Assembly (NCBI RefSeq): GCF_021155775.2
Contig: NC_060237.1
Location: 9,635,832-9,699,831, forward strand
Source: Neodiprion pinetum
Lineage: Eukaryota; Arthropoda; Insecta; Hymenoptera; Diprionidae
Reading direction: 5' to 3'
Length of the DNA stretch: 64,000 nt
This document shows, one piece after another, positions 33,525-48,300 of the stretch. Made by a program: the position numbers and the translations under genes. The notes under the pieces are model-generated. The model saw only the letters and a list, made by a program, of their open reading frames with translations. It made no database searches and had not been told where the DNA came from. Every line of letters begins with the position of its first letter. The stretch's first letter is position 1.

Positions 33525-36500
33525 CACGTATAGGCATGAATAAGGTATAGATTACGCATCTAGATAGTGGGTTTTTCGGAATTAAAGCCTTCGGACTGAC
33601 GAGATTTTACGGAACAATGTATCCGAATTTTGACCAGATGTAATTTTGACCCTCAAGTATTATTTCATCGTTCCAATTCTGATTTTCACGTTCCGACTGA
33701 AACGAGCTCTCTTCGAAATCTCGTTAATCGTTTCACAGAAGTGTAATCCCCGGGGTGGAAACAAACACGTGCGTATCAGAGGTGCGGGTATCTGGTTTAG
33801 GTGAGTCGAATTAGGTCGAAGGTTGGTTTATCTGCGAGACCGCGATTTTGCAACCTCTAAAATCCACGGGCGAGGGCGAAGACGGGGCAAAGCGCCCGGT
33901 GAGAACAGGGAAAAAAACTTTTCTTCTCGCGCTCACCGATAAGCCCGGGGCTTTGCAGCGAAATTATGCATCTGACAGGCATGGGACGATAGACTTTTAG
34001 CAATCGAGATAAGGCGAAGACCTCGCGGCGAGCATATGTAATTCTCTGAAATCTGGAAAGCTCTGAAATGATATTTTTCACCGAGAACGAATAACGAGGT
34101 AAATAATCCCGTGTCCGACGTCTCGGCTGAAAATTCAGCGTACGCTTGTCGAAAAATTATAAGATGAAAAAGGGGCAGAGATACAAAGAAAGAAAGAAGG
34201 AGAAAAAAAGAAAAAAAACAACAGGGTGCGGCTTGCGGGTACCTAATAATAAATATTGATTTGGTTAACCGCAATCTTTTCAAGCCAGATATCGTAAGCA
34301 TGGGATGAAATTTTTGAGCATTCACCCAGAAAGTATATGGCTCCGGAGGCAAAGGACGGTAACTCGCGAGCTGGTGGAGGGCCCAAGGCACATCTTCCCA
34401 TTACCCTCGACATCGGCGCCCTTAACCGCTATTCTTTTGACCTGCGAATATATTACGTTAGTCTCCTGCTCAGGGTTTTGGAGACCCCGCGGGTTCGGGA
34501 AAATTCCCTCGATTATAAACTCACCGTCAGGGTTACGGAGGGGGGCCGATAAGTGGTTTAAAATATATAGCGATTCTCGCGCCGAGGCTTTTATCATTTT
34601 TACCACCCCTTCGTATTATTAGCTACGTCTAATTAGCCGTAAAATCTATTCCGGCAACGACCGATAATCAGACTCCCTTTATATATCTATGGGGCTCGGT
34701 CGATACGTATCCTGCTTGTGCGAATTTGTTTTTCTCTAAACATCTGCACCGCGCGATATACGATTTTTTCACGCTTTGAGTAGCCATTTTTCATTTTTTC
34801 ATATTACTTCACCGCTACTTGTGTAATTTTTATTTCAAACTTGGTCGTTTTTTCGTTCCGATGCACCATAAAAATGTTTGGCTAATGAAGAACCGTCAAT
34901 TGTATATGTAATATCATGAAGAAAATGCAACAAAATTGCTGTGTGTTTTTTAACAAATCTTATTCGCTTGCTTCGAATTAACATCAATTTTTGTATCGTC
35001 ACGTGCTTAGAAATAGAGTCGGTTATTTTCTCCGCTGTTTGCGGAATAAAAACAGCAAAACAAATTTTAAAAAATAGGTGACACTCTACAGAGTAAACAA
35101 AATTAGCTTCCTGCATCGGTCTATTCCTCCAAAGATTCGTTCGAAAAATCAGCCAATAAAACTTTTTCGCAACGAAACTGCGTAGCCGCAATACGCAGAA
35201 TATATTTCATGCAAATGCATGCTACTGTTTTCTATCCAGTCACCAAAGCCGACTTGCTTTTTTCTCAGTAGTCAATTAAAAATTCCCATTTTTTGGTCAT
35301 AAACAATACCTGTGGAATGTTGGAGAGTTAGAAATATAAAACGGTAAATTTTTTAAAAAACAATCCTCCGAATAAAATTAGCATCGTAGAAACATATCAG
35401 ATTTCTAACCATTTTGCAACGATTTAAAACGAATTATCGAAATTTGAGCGTTTGTTCATAATCTCAGTAATTCCTATTTGGGTATTTTCAAAGAGCTTTT
35501 AACCGCTTACGAATATAATAATTTGACAAATACCCAGTTTAGGAGTGTGTTCTAATCACGTTGATAAAAAGTACCGATTTTCGGCCATCCAGCCTCCTTA
35601 AGACAAGGGATGACGCGAGGGATGTGACGCCTTGTTGAGAGAGTATTGGTCCCTGGCGTATGGAGGAGTCTAAAGTATGCTAATATGGGACACGGGCAGG
35701 CTTTCCACCGTCATAACCAAATTTAACACCGAATAATTTTGCTATTAACGTTTTCGGTCCTACACCATGATTTACTACACATCATCCCGAATTACGGTGC
35801 TTTCGTTCTCTCAAAGGATTTCGCCAGCCCGTTCACGGGTGTCAGGAATATGCCGGAATCGAAATGCGAACCCGTCACGCAAATGACAAAATTAACCCAA
35901 GCCTCGGTTGGCCAAATTTTAAATTCGTTACGCCGTCAACTGTAATAAAACTTTTAAATTAGTGTTTATCATGCGTTTCGTTTGTTAATTTGCACGCAAA
36001 AATTTAGTACCGGAGAGAATGATGAAAATCTGATGTTTGAAACTGTATGAAATCACTAAAAACATACTTTCACTTTTACGTACTCCGACAACAGTTTTTT
36101 TTTCTTTTAAATCGAACGTTTGTACCAAATAATTCATTCAAAAAGCTTGCGGTCAAAAATGTCGCCAGAAATTGTGACCCTTCTTTCACCGGTTACGTAT
36201 CGCTTAAAAACAGTCATGAAACGTTTGTCACGGATTGATCGGTTCCATGGCTCATCCTTCATCGCGGAATATCTGCGACACATAAGGTTGGGTCTAAATT
36301 ACGAAAATGTCTAAAGCTGCGGATATTCAAAGAACCACGATGCTGCTTTGCGAGAAATGTAAGGGCAGAAACGAACGAATATAGAGCGACGCAGCGTGTG
36401 ACTGAGTAGCTATTCAGACATCCTTAGGATGCTTTTAGTGCGGGCGTGTAAATAAATCTGAAAATCGTAAAGGATCCTGACGTGCCTATCCTGCAAAGTC

Positions 36501-39500
36501 GTAAGCGGAGGGATTGTTTGGTATCGAAACGTCACACGTATCTGGTTAGATACATAATGGCGGAGCCGGATGTCTGATCAATAGGGACATTTGCGATCGG
36601 AAATTGTCACTTCCGGTTGGCTAATGTTCTTCCGCCGGCGATAACGCGCGCCTCGTCACTTCCGATACATCTACCCTGCCTCGATCCCTCGACCTCCACC
36701 CCCTTCTATCGAAATGGCCAACTTGTGACTCTCGACGTATCGTTGCAACCGGAAATACGAGAGTGTGAAAACCGTTTTAATTCTTATTTGTTTATTCTTC
36801 CAGCACAATTCGTTTTTCATAATTTTACAATCGCTCAAACGATTCTTTTACGCGCTTTGCGATAATTTGAAATCGTTTGAAAGATCGATTCATTCATTCA
36901 CAGTGTACGTTATTTTACTAGTGGAAAAAATTAAAAATGAAAATGGAAAAAAAAATTGAGAATAAAATCAAACTTGAATCGATCAATGCTTGAGAGGAAT
37001 CTTTATAACTGCGCCATTTCACCGATCTGACGGCAATCGCTGCAGGATGACAATATACGTTTGAAAAGACCTGCTTAACTTTCTTGAGACTTCGGCAAAA
37101 AAATTAAATAAAAAAAAAAATTCGGCTGGCGTGGTAGAGTAACCGAATTTACATAAAATTACGCTCGTTACGGTGTTAAAAATGTTGCAGAGACCTCCGT
37201 TATCTGAACGGCGAGACAAAAATTCCCCGACACTGAAATTATTATTACGTTACTACAGTCTTTTTCCCACCACGCTCGTAAGAATAGAAAACAAAAACAA
37301 AATTATGCAAATTAATCGGATTCACCTTGTCAAAAGTTATCACCGAGTCCATTGGGGAATCACTAAACACGTGGAATAATTGAAGCATTTTGGAAAAATA
37401 TCTATCCGCAAGGATAATTCATTCGGTCCTCAAAATTGATCAAATCGACGGGAAGAAATGTAAGACGAAAACGTGCACTTTCTTAATCCAAGTTCTGATC
37501 AGGCGGTGTGATTGAGATTTCGGAAAAATCTAGATTGTTATAATACGTGTCAGTTAATACGTAAGACGCAGCACACGCACACGTTGCAAGGTGCATAGTT
37601 ATAATAATTAGTGGGAATAAAACTGGCTTCAACCCTGTCTAGCCTCTTATGATTAAAAACTTTTCAAACTCGCTCACTTTTACTGCAATTAAAGTAATTA
37701 CTGCCCTTTGCCGTATATATAAGGTACCTACGTATGTACCGAGAATTCCGTACGTTTGATATTTGTAACGCGCCATGCAATTATACAGAAACAAGTGTTA
37801 AAGCGACTATTAAAACACCAACGGTTAGTTTCATACGAATTTATCGCCATGCTTACAAATTTACCTCTTGTCTTTTTTTTCAGCTTCAACTTCCCTCCCT
37901 TACTTTTTTTCCTTCTTCCAGTTTTTCCAACGATCACATATTTTCAGGATCGTGATAATATATGAAGCAGATTATTCTCGTACACTGGATTTCTTCCGCT
38001 TTAACTCTCTGATACTGTACATTGTATATTAAAAAAAAATAAAGAAAACGAAGCTGATGACAGCTACGAAATTATTCAATCCCAACTCAATCCGAGGCAT
38101 CCAAAAAAAAAAAAAAAAATTGCACTTCGACGTGCTGCTAGGTGGACTTGTTTGTTGAGCAGGTATTAAATGATCGACAGGATATCATCGCGATCAGCTG
38201 CTGATCACTTTTTCCATTAGCTTGTTTACTGTTACATTAACGGACTCTCTGTTGATCTTATGATACGTATATATGTATCTACATACATACTCCTTGCTGC
38301 TGGGAAGCGTGCCGAAAAAACATTGGCGCAACAGATACTGTTCGATATATTGCGACACGTAATATCACCGCAGATGCTCAACGTGATATTCGTCTGAAAA
38401 CGATTCGCTGCCACTATTAATGTCATTCAGTTTTTCCTCGATGACGAATCTTGATTGGTTAATGATACTCGTACTTTCAACTCATGGTAAAACAGAAAGA
38501 AGCTGAGCAAATGAAACTGGGAGAACCCCGTAATGGAGGGTATAATTAAGCTCGCAATATTCACCGGTACATAAAATAGCAGTTAAAAAATTGTATAGCA
38601 ATGTAGTTAATTCCTCCGGAAAGTCGCAATTAATACATCGTCGAGGTAAAGCGCGTATATTTCACAATGTGGGGAATAAAAGGAGTTTTGGAATAATTTT
38701 CAACGTATCCAAAAGTGGCCCGGTGTATCGAATTTTTCTACGGGTGCCCGAAAAATGTGGATACGCATAACTTTTTGAATGCCTTCTGCCGACGGTACGA
38801 GAAAAAATTCCCATTCTCTAATGTTCGGTGTCAATAGAAGATGACATTATACGATGGAGAAGAATGAAAAGGTGTAACTACGTATCATCGTTGTAGTTTA
38901 ATTTACAAGTCGACACCGGTAGTGAGAAACACATTAAGATAGGAACAAGGCCAATCAAAATTATCGAAATTATACTCCCAGAGGCAGCTGTAGAGATGTA
39001 GAAGTTCTTGGCAGTTCTCCTCGTCGTTGTATCTCTGTGTTGCTGCACGTCTCCGAAGTTCGGCCGAACGACTGCCTGCGACATGATGAGACATTCAATA
39101 CCGATTGCGAATAATTGAGCATCGATAACTTTCACTGTAATCACGAATAGCGTGATCATCTGGCTGAATTGCTCAGAGAATCTACAGAATGTATCCCAGG
39201 ATCAGGACTCTCTTCTTTATTCTCCGCGGAATGGATTTCAGCACGTAAACAGTAAATTTCACAAGACCGAAAGAACAGCGAAGGTAACGACCCATCGTTT
39301 GTTTCAAAAATAGAACGCAGCGTCATTTGCTCGTTATTTGCACAAGGTCTGACATTTGCCTGGGTAGTTTAGTGCGGTTAAGAGATATGAGTACCGGCGT
39401 CAAATGCCACACGCCTAAAGTGGTGAAACGCCGTCTCCTCCGGGTTCTTCCACCTTCGCCTGAAGGAGAGCGGGAAAGATTTGCGGAAAGACCGTCGGTA

Positions 39501-42500
39501 TACTGGAAGGTGGGAAGAAGCGGGAGAGAGAATTGTGTGCACAGGCACATTCGTACCGAGTCCCTATGTACACACACGCGAACACAGACGTATCTCAACG
39601 AACGGCCGACGCAGTTAGGCGCAATCGTCCTCCACGCTCAATTGCTTCAATTCTCCAGTTTCACCAGCACCCCAACGTTATTTGCCTAGAGCGATAAGTA
39701 ACTGGAATAAAGGAAGCGGTGGAAGTCAAGGGAAAGAATGCGAGGAAAGCGAGCTTTTTTTCTCTCCCTCCTTACATTCTTTTCGTCGTGGGATAGTACG
39801 CACCTTCCCTAAATATAAAATTGTATCGTTGGAAGAGGTAGTTTCGAGAAAGAGCAAGCCTATACAAAGGTAGGATTCAATGGTCCATGATTATTGTCAT
39901 TGCTATTCCTGTTATTGTTATCCTCCTCGTGGTTATTCCTCTGTGCATCGCGTTGTAAAAGGACGAAGTCGGTGCGCGTCGATCGGGCAAAGGTGGTTAA
40001 GCGCGAATCGGCTTACTTAGCCTGAGGTAGCCAGTGTTGCCCGAGTCACAACGCTTTAATTTTGTCTTGTTAATGAGAAAATTCGCGAAACCTCCGGGGA
40101 CCGGGCGAGGGTAACTCAATTGGAAAACTCCGGGCTGTAGAATATTCTCGGTGCCAGGATCGTCGAGGAAACACGAGGCTTCTTCAAGAGCGGGGGGTGC
40201 CGCTGGATTTATTAAGAGACCGACTCGAACCCGAGACGCTCTTTTGCGGATGAAAGTGAACAGGCGACCCGGAAATGGAAGAAGAGGCGCGTGGCCTCGC
40301 ACCTGACGTCTAGGCGACCATGGCACCAATCGATAAGATCAGAATTGCAGGAAACGGTGAAATATAAATCAGATATAAGACTCCCCCCCCCCCAGATTTC
40401 GGGTGGTTCTTCTCGTCAAAGAATAATATGCATTGAAATATTCAGCAGCCCTTGGGTGCTGTTTTTTGTTCACGAGAATCCGTAGAATTTTTATACTCGC
40501 GTTCAGTTGTATAAGTTTGTAAAAGGCGCAGTAACTACGCGGCATACCAAGAGAAAGGATCTGAGACAAAAAAAGAGTTTTCGTCTGGTTCGAAGACTCG
40601 AGTACATCGATCCTTGTGGTCTTGTGGTGTTCTATACTTACGTTTCCGTAGCATTTAATTGCACTCTTCTTAGACCACGTACCTCACTGCCACACAATTC
40701 GACACAATTCCACAATCTCACACCACTATTTAGACGTTACCTCAGGAATCTTCTGCAGCCAGACCTCGTCTTAGTTCATCATACTGTGCGACCCGAATAC
40801 CGAAGACTCTCGGTATACGTAGTGTTCAAAGGAAACATCCAGGTTATAAAATAACATGACACGTGATATCATAATAGTTAACACTATGTACCAGTGAATC
40901 TGAACGCTTTCATTACATTGCTCATTGTTGCCAGATCAATGGCAGAAGAAACCGCGAAATCGGGTACCAGAGACGGACTTATTGTTAAAATAAAACACCG
41001 CGGTTCAAGATGCCAAAAGCATGTCACGAGCAAACCAAAGTATTCATACAGACCGTGCATGGAAGCAACGTGCCAGCCAAGGTGTCAGATGGTTGCCAAG
41101 GTGGAGCTGGCCGGCGATTATGAGATGAGGAGAATGGGCGGACAGGGCGGGTGTTGAGCTACTCCAGCATATGTGCTTACCAATTTGCGGATGTGTTGAG
41201 GTGAGCGCAATTTCCCATTCTACGTGTATCACGTAGGTCCAGTGTAACGCGGCGATAGCATTCACACACACTCGGAGGAGCGAACACCTTACGTATTCGC
41301 ACACCTACTACAGGACTGGTTAACCTATCCAGAACCAACCCCGCCGACGCTCCAACGGCGCCGGATACACCGCGAGTACGAGTTGGTTGTATGTAGAAAC
41401 TGGTTCGGGGACGGCTTAGGGGTGGGTGAAACAAGAGCACCGACATGGTGCCCAACACTTCGAGTCACTCGAGTGAAAATGTTCTAGGAATAAAGGTAGA
41501 ATTACCGGACCTTCGTCCTTCGTAAACTATCCCCGAGCTTTATGGGACCTTTGTTTCGCGTGTTAATTTCGGCCGGTTTTGGAATACCTGAAATCCAGTC
41601 GATTCCTCGTCGTTAAGTTACTGTATGATATCGGATGTTTATCTCCATTGATTAACTGTTTATAATTTTACACTGCTTGGGTCGCGACTTTGATGTCACC
41701 GTCTTGTCCCGTAATTCACAAAAGGTTCCTAAATGTTCGGAACGAAGTTATAACCATGATGCGAAGAATCCTGTCCTTCACGGTCGGGTCTTCGATCATT
41801 TAAGAAAATTTTTCCGGGTTTCGAAAAACGCTAATGAGGGTGCAGTCCTCGCTTGTGAGGCTAAATCCACTTACAAGATGAAAGATCCTTGGAAAAAAGG
41901 GGTTCGCTGAACGCGTTGCAGTATGATGGAAAAGCTAATGCCCCGTTGGAGAGAGGCGTCAGCTAAAGCTTAGCGTAATAGCCGTACGCGCTGCTACTGT
42001 GTGTCGCAAGTGTAGGCAGGTATGAGGTATAACATAAAATTGTTACATAAAATATTCTGCCGTTCGTAAAACGTCAGCATATAATGTATAACTAGCAGAT
42101 GTTAACGGTTGGCAGTGGGATCTTACCCTGCGTCTGCGATCCGCGCATGCTTCTCTTCTTCTCCGGGCTGCTTATTCTTCCACCCTTCGACTTCTAAGCC
42201 GTGCCTTCTCCGGCGCTTTGAGCTCGGAGACCGGCTAGAACAACAAGAATCTCTACTGACCTCTGATTTATATTCCGCAATGCGAAAGCTGATGCAAACT
42301 CGTTGCGGCTGCAGGCTCCTAGTTTTCCTCAGCGCCGGATCAGACTGGCGTCTTTATTCTTGGTCGAACAGGGGAAAGCAGGGATTTCCGAATCTCAAGT
42401 CGTAACGTTCACGCTGCGAGCACCGTGGGTCGTTGCAGGCTGTTGACTCCGGCTGCTTGATGCCACGATGAGAAACAGAAACCTGTGAGAGGGTCGATCC

Positions 42501-45284
42501 GCAGTCGTTCGGGTTCGTTGGAAACTTCTCCTCCTATTGGACGACACTAAGAGAAATTCCAGTTCCTCAATTCGCCGGTAAATCACCCTTTTTCTCTACT
42601 CACCCTTCCTCCGGAAGAAAAAAATAATTTTCTACCAAGATGGCGTCTTTGTGGTGTAATTACTCAGAGTAATGAAATAATTACCCGCCGGTGGAGAGAG
42701 TGGAAACTTTTTCTAAGATTTTTCTCCGTCCGGCGAATTGGTGTGCGTCACGACGGAGGAATACCAGCCCGGATTCACTGACGAGAGAGAATACGGCACC
42801 GGGAAGGAGGGAGAGACACAGTCGGTACCACGGAGGGTGGAGCCGAGATAAAGAAGCACCAACGTTATTAGATTTAAACTGCTCGGCCTTCTCGGTCCTC
42901 CTCAAGTGTCTACCGAGCACCTCGCCTAATTGTTCTGGGATTTCAAACACCCTCGACATTTTTTATCTACCGCATTTCATTCCCTTATCTCCGTTTATCT
43001 CCAACTGGCTTGTATATACCTACCGTCGAGTGTACCTATTTACAATTCTACCAGTTTCTTCTTTCCTCGAGATTGCAAAACCAGGCCTCCTCAACGGATT
43101 AGAACACTGCTTGCCTTTTTATGTCGCGTTTGCACCAGTTGCTTCGAATCCATTTGTCAAAATTTCGCCGTTACGTGCTCATTTTCTAGACTTATGTGAA
43201 AGAATTTGAAAGTTCGGAAATTTCATGCGATAAAAGTGGAACTGGATTCTTATCCCGGCGCGTATTGCCGTTCAAGGAGAAATTCAGCTCTGATATAATT
43301 CAAGGAATCTTTTCTAGTGCCATCTTCAGAATCAATTGCATCCCGAGACAGGCGTAATGGTTCAGAGTGCAACACGATTCGGTGATTTCTTTTCACTGGC
43401 CGAAGTGACGATGCATCCTCTGCAAATACGGCGAGGACGAGATGCTCGAATCGCGTTTGCCGACTAAATATTCCATCATATAAACGAGATCCAATGTACG
43501 GCCATTTGGGAATCTCTATACACGGTTATAGACGTCGAGCGAATCGAACAGACGTAGATAGGTTATCCATGTGGGATAGATTCCCGTGACACGTTACGCG
43601 AAATAAGACCGTATAAATAGCCCTTAGATAAATCGTTCCTACGAGTTTCAATTTACAATCCCGGGTATCGGTTTTAGTTGTATTTTTGTTTTTTTTCGAA
43701 AAAGAGGGAGAGTGTAAGAGAGGGAGAAAAATCAGAGTCTGATTCGAAAGAATTTCAAAATACCGTGTAATATTCGGACAGTTTTCCCATGGGGTGATTA
43801 TCGACTTTTTTGAAAATTTACCGCTACCCGGCAAATACGTTCTCCCAACAGTTTTCTAGCGAATGACTCCATCTCTGGGCGCTCGAAACACCCACGGCTA
43901 ATCCATGATCACTTAGCGAAGACCACGGATGGCTAGCGTTGCCCACCTGCCCAATTTCCCCACGGCAATCGCAGCCTGCCCTCAAGCCGTTCCGAATACA
44001 GGCAACATTACGGAGAACTGTACCAAGATAACCCGAGGCTATTTGAATTCGTAGTTTCAGGTCAGCTGTCATGGTTAAACATGTCTGGTTGTTTGTCTAC
44101 AAACAAATCTCACAATCAAATAGTTCACAATCAACCTTGACTTCTAACTGGCTAACCGCCCGAATAATTATGGTTAAAACTATGTACTTTTGCAATTTAA
44201 TTAAATTGAAAAACAGGTGGAACAAGTCACTTTTTTGAAAAATTCCTGAATTCCAAACGAACGTTTATCGAGACAATTATCTTTGGCGATTAGCGATTTG
44301 ATACGCGATTTTTCATAGATCTTGGATAAATTATTAGGTATTTATACCCAGGAAAATGAAGCGCCAGAAGCAACTAAATTTAAGTTCATGCAGATGAATT
44401 ACCTACCAGAAGGTTCATCTGCTATGCATTAATGTTTGCTTGAATCAACGAAGTTTTTAGTCCTCTAAAATTTAAGTCGACAAAATATGATTGAATTTTT
44501 CTGAAGTAAAAAAAATTCTTCACGTTAAATTGAATCTATATTTTCTGTCACTCAATTTTTAATAGGTTAACGTAGAAAAAAAAATTTATTTGCCTCCGGC
44601 GTTCCATTCTTTTTTAGTCGTGACTGTCAGAAATATAAGGAGTATTCTGAATTCATAAGCGTAAACAGGACCGCATAATTTTCTTCGTTGACGAGGCAAA
44701 TTTCAAGCTTGAAGAATCAATTTCAACCTTATGATAATATTATAATAACAACCAGAAACCCATGCAAATTTGTTAAAACAGATTAATTATAATAAGCGAA
44801 TGAAAACCTATAATTTAAAAAAACTGTTAAAATATGAGAAAAAGAGAAAGTCCCGTAAACATCAACGCGCAGTTGAACAATGCGTATTTGTAACATATTC
44901 ATTCTTATTTGAAGTATTGTATTATACTTATGATCTTAGTTACTAAATACTAGAATTGATCTAGAAATACCAACTCTAGAACGTGGAATAAAGAAGATTC
45001 GTTCGTCATGCAATTCTGGAATTAAAAAGCAAAAAAAAATTTTTTAATCGAGCGAAACCATCGGTGAAATAAAGTGGCGTATGTGGATTCGAGCGTGTTT
45101 CTCCCAGGGTGGAGGATATTCGGGATTTAGGAATTTAATAGCTCGTTCTTGAGAAAGGGGGGCAGGTAGATGGAGGTCGTAAAGCACCTATTTAGTTACC
45201 TCGGGAAGCGTCGAAAATAACACTTATCCCACTTTCGTAGGTATAGCAGGTAACCGACATCGCGTGGGGCCTCGGCGACGCCCC
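33525..45284. other. No gene recognised; scattered GC-rich islands
   Basis: GC-richer patches lie at about 33840-33960, 34290-34560, 39390-39600, 39960-40330, 41040-41450 and 42100-42980. They contain open frames of 90-172 codons on one or both strands, but none shows a domain, and several overlap in opposite phases. In the 34.4-kb patch the minus strand has a donor G|GTGAGT and an acceptor CGCAG that would bound an 83-nt intron (34442-34524). Homopolymers: A17 at 38103-38119 and C11 at 40383-40393. A 9-bp hairpin GCAGATGAA/TTCATCTGC lies at 44390-44422. Nothing else seen. Confidence 0.5.
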
Positions 45285-45302
45285 GAGACGTCGCGACGTC
45301 TC
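45285..45302. promoter_or_regulatory. Perfect 18-bp GC-rich palindrome, possible protein-binding site
   Basis: GAGACGTCGCGACGTCTC equals its own reverse complement. Within it are two GACGTC half-palindromes around CGCG. It sits in a GC-rich patch (45240-45380) that also holds CTCGGCGACGCCCCGAG, a smaller interrupted inverted repeat immediately upstream (45271-45287). Palindromes with ACGTC cores can be bZIP sites, but no promoter or transcript start is evident nearby. The regulatory role is speculative; the symmetry is directly seen. Confidence 0.3.
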
Positions 45303-48300
45303 TATCAAACGATGTTTACAGCCGTGGCGCGCCCGAGCAGCCAGCGTAACCCAATTTAATCCGGGGGGCCCATTTCAACTTGTACAATTATAACAAACGA
45401 GAACAGCAGAAGCCAGCGGCAGGCAGCTTCTTACCTCGCCGGCTCTCGCTGCAAAACCATCCCCCTGTCTCTCCCTCTCTCCCTGCCTTCCTCGCTTTCT
45501 CGCGCTCCCGCGCTATCGAACAAAGTAAGCTCTCCTTCCGTAGACCCAAACTTAGCACCGACCGTGCTATTTCGACAAGGAAAGCCAAAGGGAGAGCTCG
45601 GCTTTCCATTCAGCGAAAGATTCAATCCCGCCTCGAACTCAATCAACGCAACTCCCGTCCGCCCTTCGATATCAAATTTCAAAGTTGAACAAACGGGATT
45701 AGGAGCTGCGAACCGTACGTGTAATACAATATGCACACACACATGACTCAATTTCACTCAAGCTCAATTCGCAGACTTTCGAGCCTTCCTTGAACCCGAA
45801 CGGACGGCTGATCTTCATCGCCGTTAAATAAATCTGGGTCAATTTTTTAGCCTTTCGAATGACCCGCAGGCTGGAATTGATTCTAAATTATTTCATTTAC
45901 TTTGTGAACAAAAATTTCCGCTTCAGAAATTTCAAGAGTTGCTACTTGTTTTGTGAAATTGACAGAATAACCCGTGACGGTTATGGAAAATATGGGTTTC
46001 ACATCAATTCTAAAGGCTGACTTGAAATTCATTTGCAAAAAGTTCAAGCAGCCTGAGTCGACAAAAGTTGGTAGATTCGACCCGGCGCTAGTTTTAAATT
46101 TTCCCGCCGTTCTGTTCGCGTGTCGTGTTTAAAGGCGATTAGACTTTGGGAAGGAACGATCCAATCTTACGCAGGGCGTACATACGCCGAACGTGTACAT
46201 GTATAGTTATGTACGTGGGCAACGATAGCTATTTACAAGTGTAAGACCGTCTTAACACGGATTCGGCACACGCGGAGAGGCAATTACACAACGCACGTCA
46301 ACCTTTCGTCAATTTGGCTAAATAACTTTGGGATTACAACTTTCTCACCCTGCGGAAAACACCCTGGACGGAGTTTGTTCCTGAAAAATTTTTTTCCCTC
46401 CACTCGCTCGGGCTGCTTTATTTTTGGATTACACTGCGCGACGGCAGGCAGCAACAGAGACGAAACAATGTTCTCCGGACACGCAGGTCGAGTCTCGCAC
46501 CGACAGCAATTTGGGGGTTGGTGTAGCTCGCGGTGCGACTACGGCGTTTAGAAACTTGCGCTAAGCCGGAGGCGGGATCTTGAGTCTGACTTAAACTGGA
46601 CTTACCCATTAGCCATGCACGTGTGTATAAACCGACTGCAACTTTCACCTCGAAATAATGTTATGCGGTATAATTTCGTTCGTTATGAACTCGCTTCCGT
46701 ACCTCTTTGTCCGCTTCTCACAAATCCCAGAAATCGAAACTTACACGTTGATGAATCGCAAAAGTTTACCGGACGAGTATACTGTCTGCTAATTGAATTA
46801 ATTTCAGTGAGACCACCGATTATAGGAATGACATAGGCTGCTATTATAGGAATGCTATAGGCATTGAAATATTGGAAAACAAAGCGGGATTAAATGGAAT
46901 GATGTGCTTTCTCACAACTGGAAGTCAACTTCTCTCTTCCTGTTCTCTGTACGCGTCACATAAATATGAAGAATCTTGTCGTAAATTAGTCTTGGGCTCA
47001 ATCGTTGGATCATGTTCGAAAGTCAGGATCAAATTGTTTCGCTTGAGAAGGATTTTAATCATCGCAAAATACTGTCTAAAATACAAAACGAGTATCGAAT
47101 TCGAGGCCTTGTATAGTATAACCGGACTTTTATGGTATGAATATAAAAACTACTAACATTTATTTGGAATTCTAGCACCATTTTCTACTAGATGCGGACC
47201 CTTTTAATTCGTTTCAATTTCGATGCAACACTTAGAACCCCACTGGATAAACGCTATTGTATATTGTAAAATATTTACAGATACCAATAATTTTAAAGTT
47301 AGAAGTAATTGGTTAAAAAAATTTTCATTTTATTGAAATAAATATTGCGAGATAACTCGTTTAACTCTTTCGTACCAGATTTCGATCCATTTCATGATAC
47401 AACTGGAGTAAATAAAATTTTTATTGTTCTTCTACCATATTCGTAAATAATTCTCTTGAATCTATAAATATTTTTTAACAATCGAAGCTGTATCAGATTC
47501 CGGTTTTTCAGTTCAGTGACGAAATTCTCGTTTTAATTTTCTATTCGGTGGAACAAAAACGACGAAAAGACTAAACAGCCAGGAAACGGAGGCGAAAATA
47601 AGAAGACCGACTGAAAAATACGAAGTTTAATCTCGAGGGAGGATGGAAACCGAGGCGTCGATCAGACGCTCTTACCGTTGAATTTTCAATATCCCGTCTG
47701 GTGGCGTGTGAATGTCGTGTATAAGCGGATCAGATATCGCAAATGACCCTGCACCCAGCAAACATTATCTATACACTTCTTTGCATAATCTTGGGATCTC
47801 TCGAAATGGGAATATAATGTCGAGAGGTTAAGCGATCGCGCGGAGTTAAAGGGCGCTCGTAATTACTGTAAAAACGATATGATTATACGGGCGTGTAACG
47901 GGGACGCCGCCACCTCTCGTACATACCTGCATGTATCCGTTGCATCGGTCAAAAGCAATTTCTAAACCCCGCGATATTTGTTGATAAAAAGTTGAAAACC
48001 CTGCGTGCAAACTCGAAAGGTGCCTAACGCAGAAACGGAATAAAACTTGTTCTCGAAATTACAATTTAAGCATAGGCGCCGACTTCGGACTTATTTTTAC
48101 CGTAACTTATCACTTTCTCGATTTAAGATTTCTGTTTTATGGTTTCGTCCTTCCCGCCAACCACTCACTATAGATCAACCTCTGGGTTCTATAAAAGTTG
48201 GCGCCTCTGAACATAAATTGAAAGTGGGGAAAAACATGTATAATCTGTTGAAAAATATCCAACAATTGTATTTACACCCGTGATAGTGAACACGAATGAA

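Noticed and set aside
34835..35191. Minus-strand frame with a stretch KKHTAILLHFLHDI resembling a receptor loop
   Set aside because: One short resemblance in AT-rich sequence; the rest of the frame lacks membrane helices in the expected places and there are no matching splice sites.
40210..40240. tRNA T-loop-like CGGGTTCGAGTC on the minus strand
   Set aside because: Stem pairing fails and no cloverleaf can be built around it.
39997..40329. 110-codon minus-strand frame in a GC-rich patch
   Set aside because: No ATG in frame near its start, no recognised domain; GC-rich DNA has fewer stops by chance.
42691..43209. 172-codon plus-strand open frame in a GC-richer patch
   Set aside because: No domain, composition changes abruptly along it, other frames and the opposite strand are open over the same part, and no splice or promoter support.
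43824..44072. 82-codon minus-strand frame starting with ATG
   Set aside because: Looks protein-like in composition only; no domain, no splice context and no conserved pattern that I recognise.
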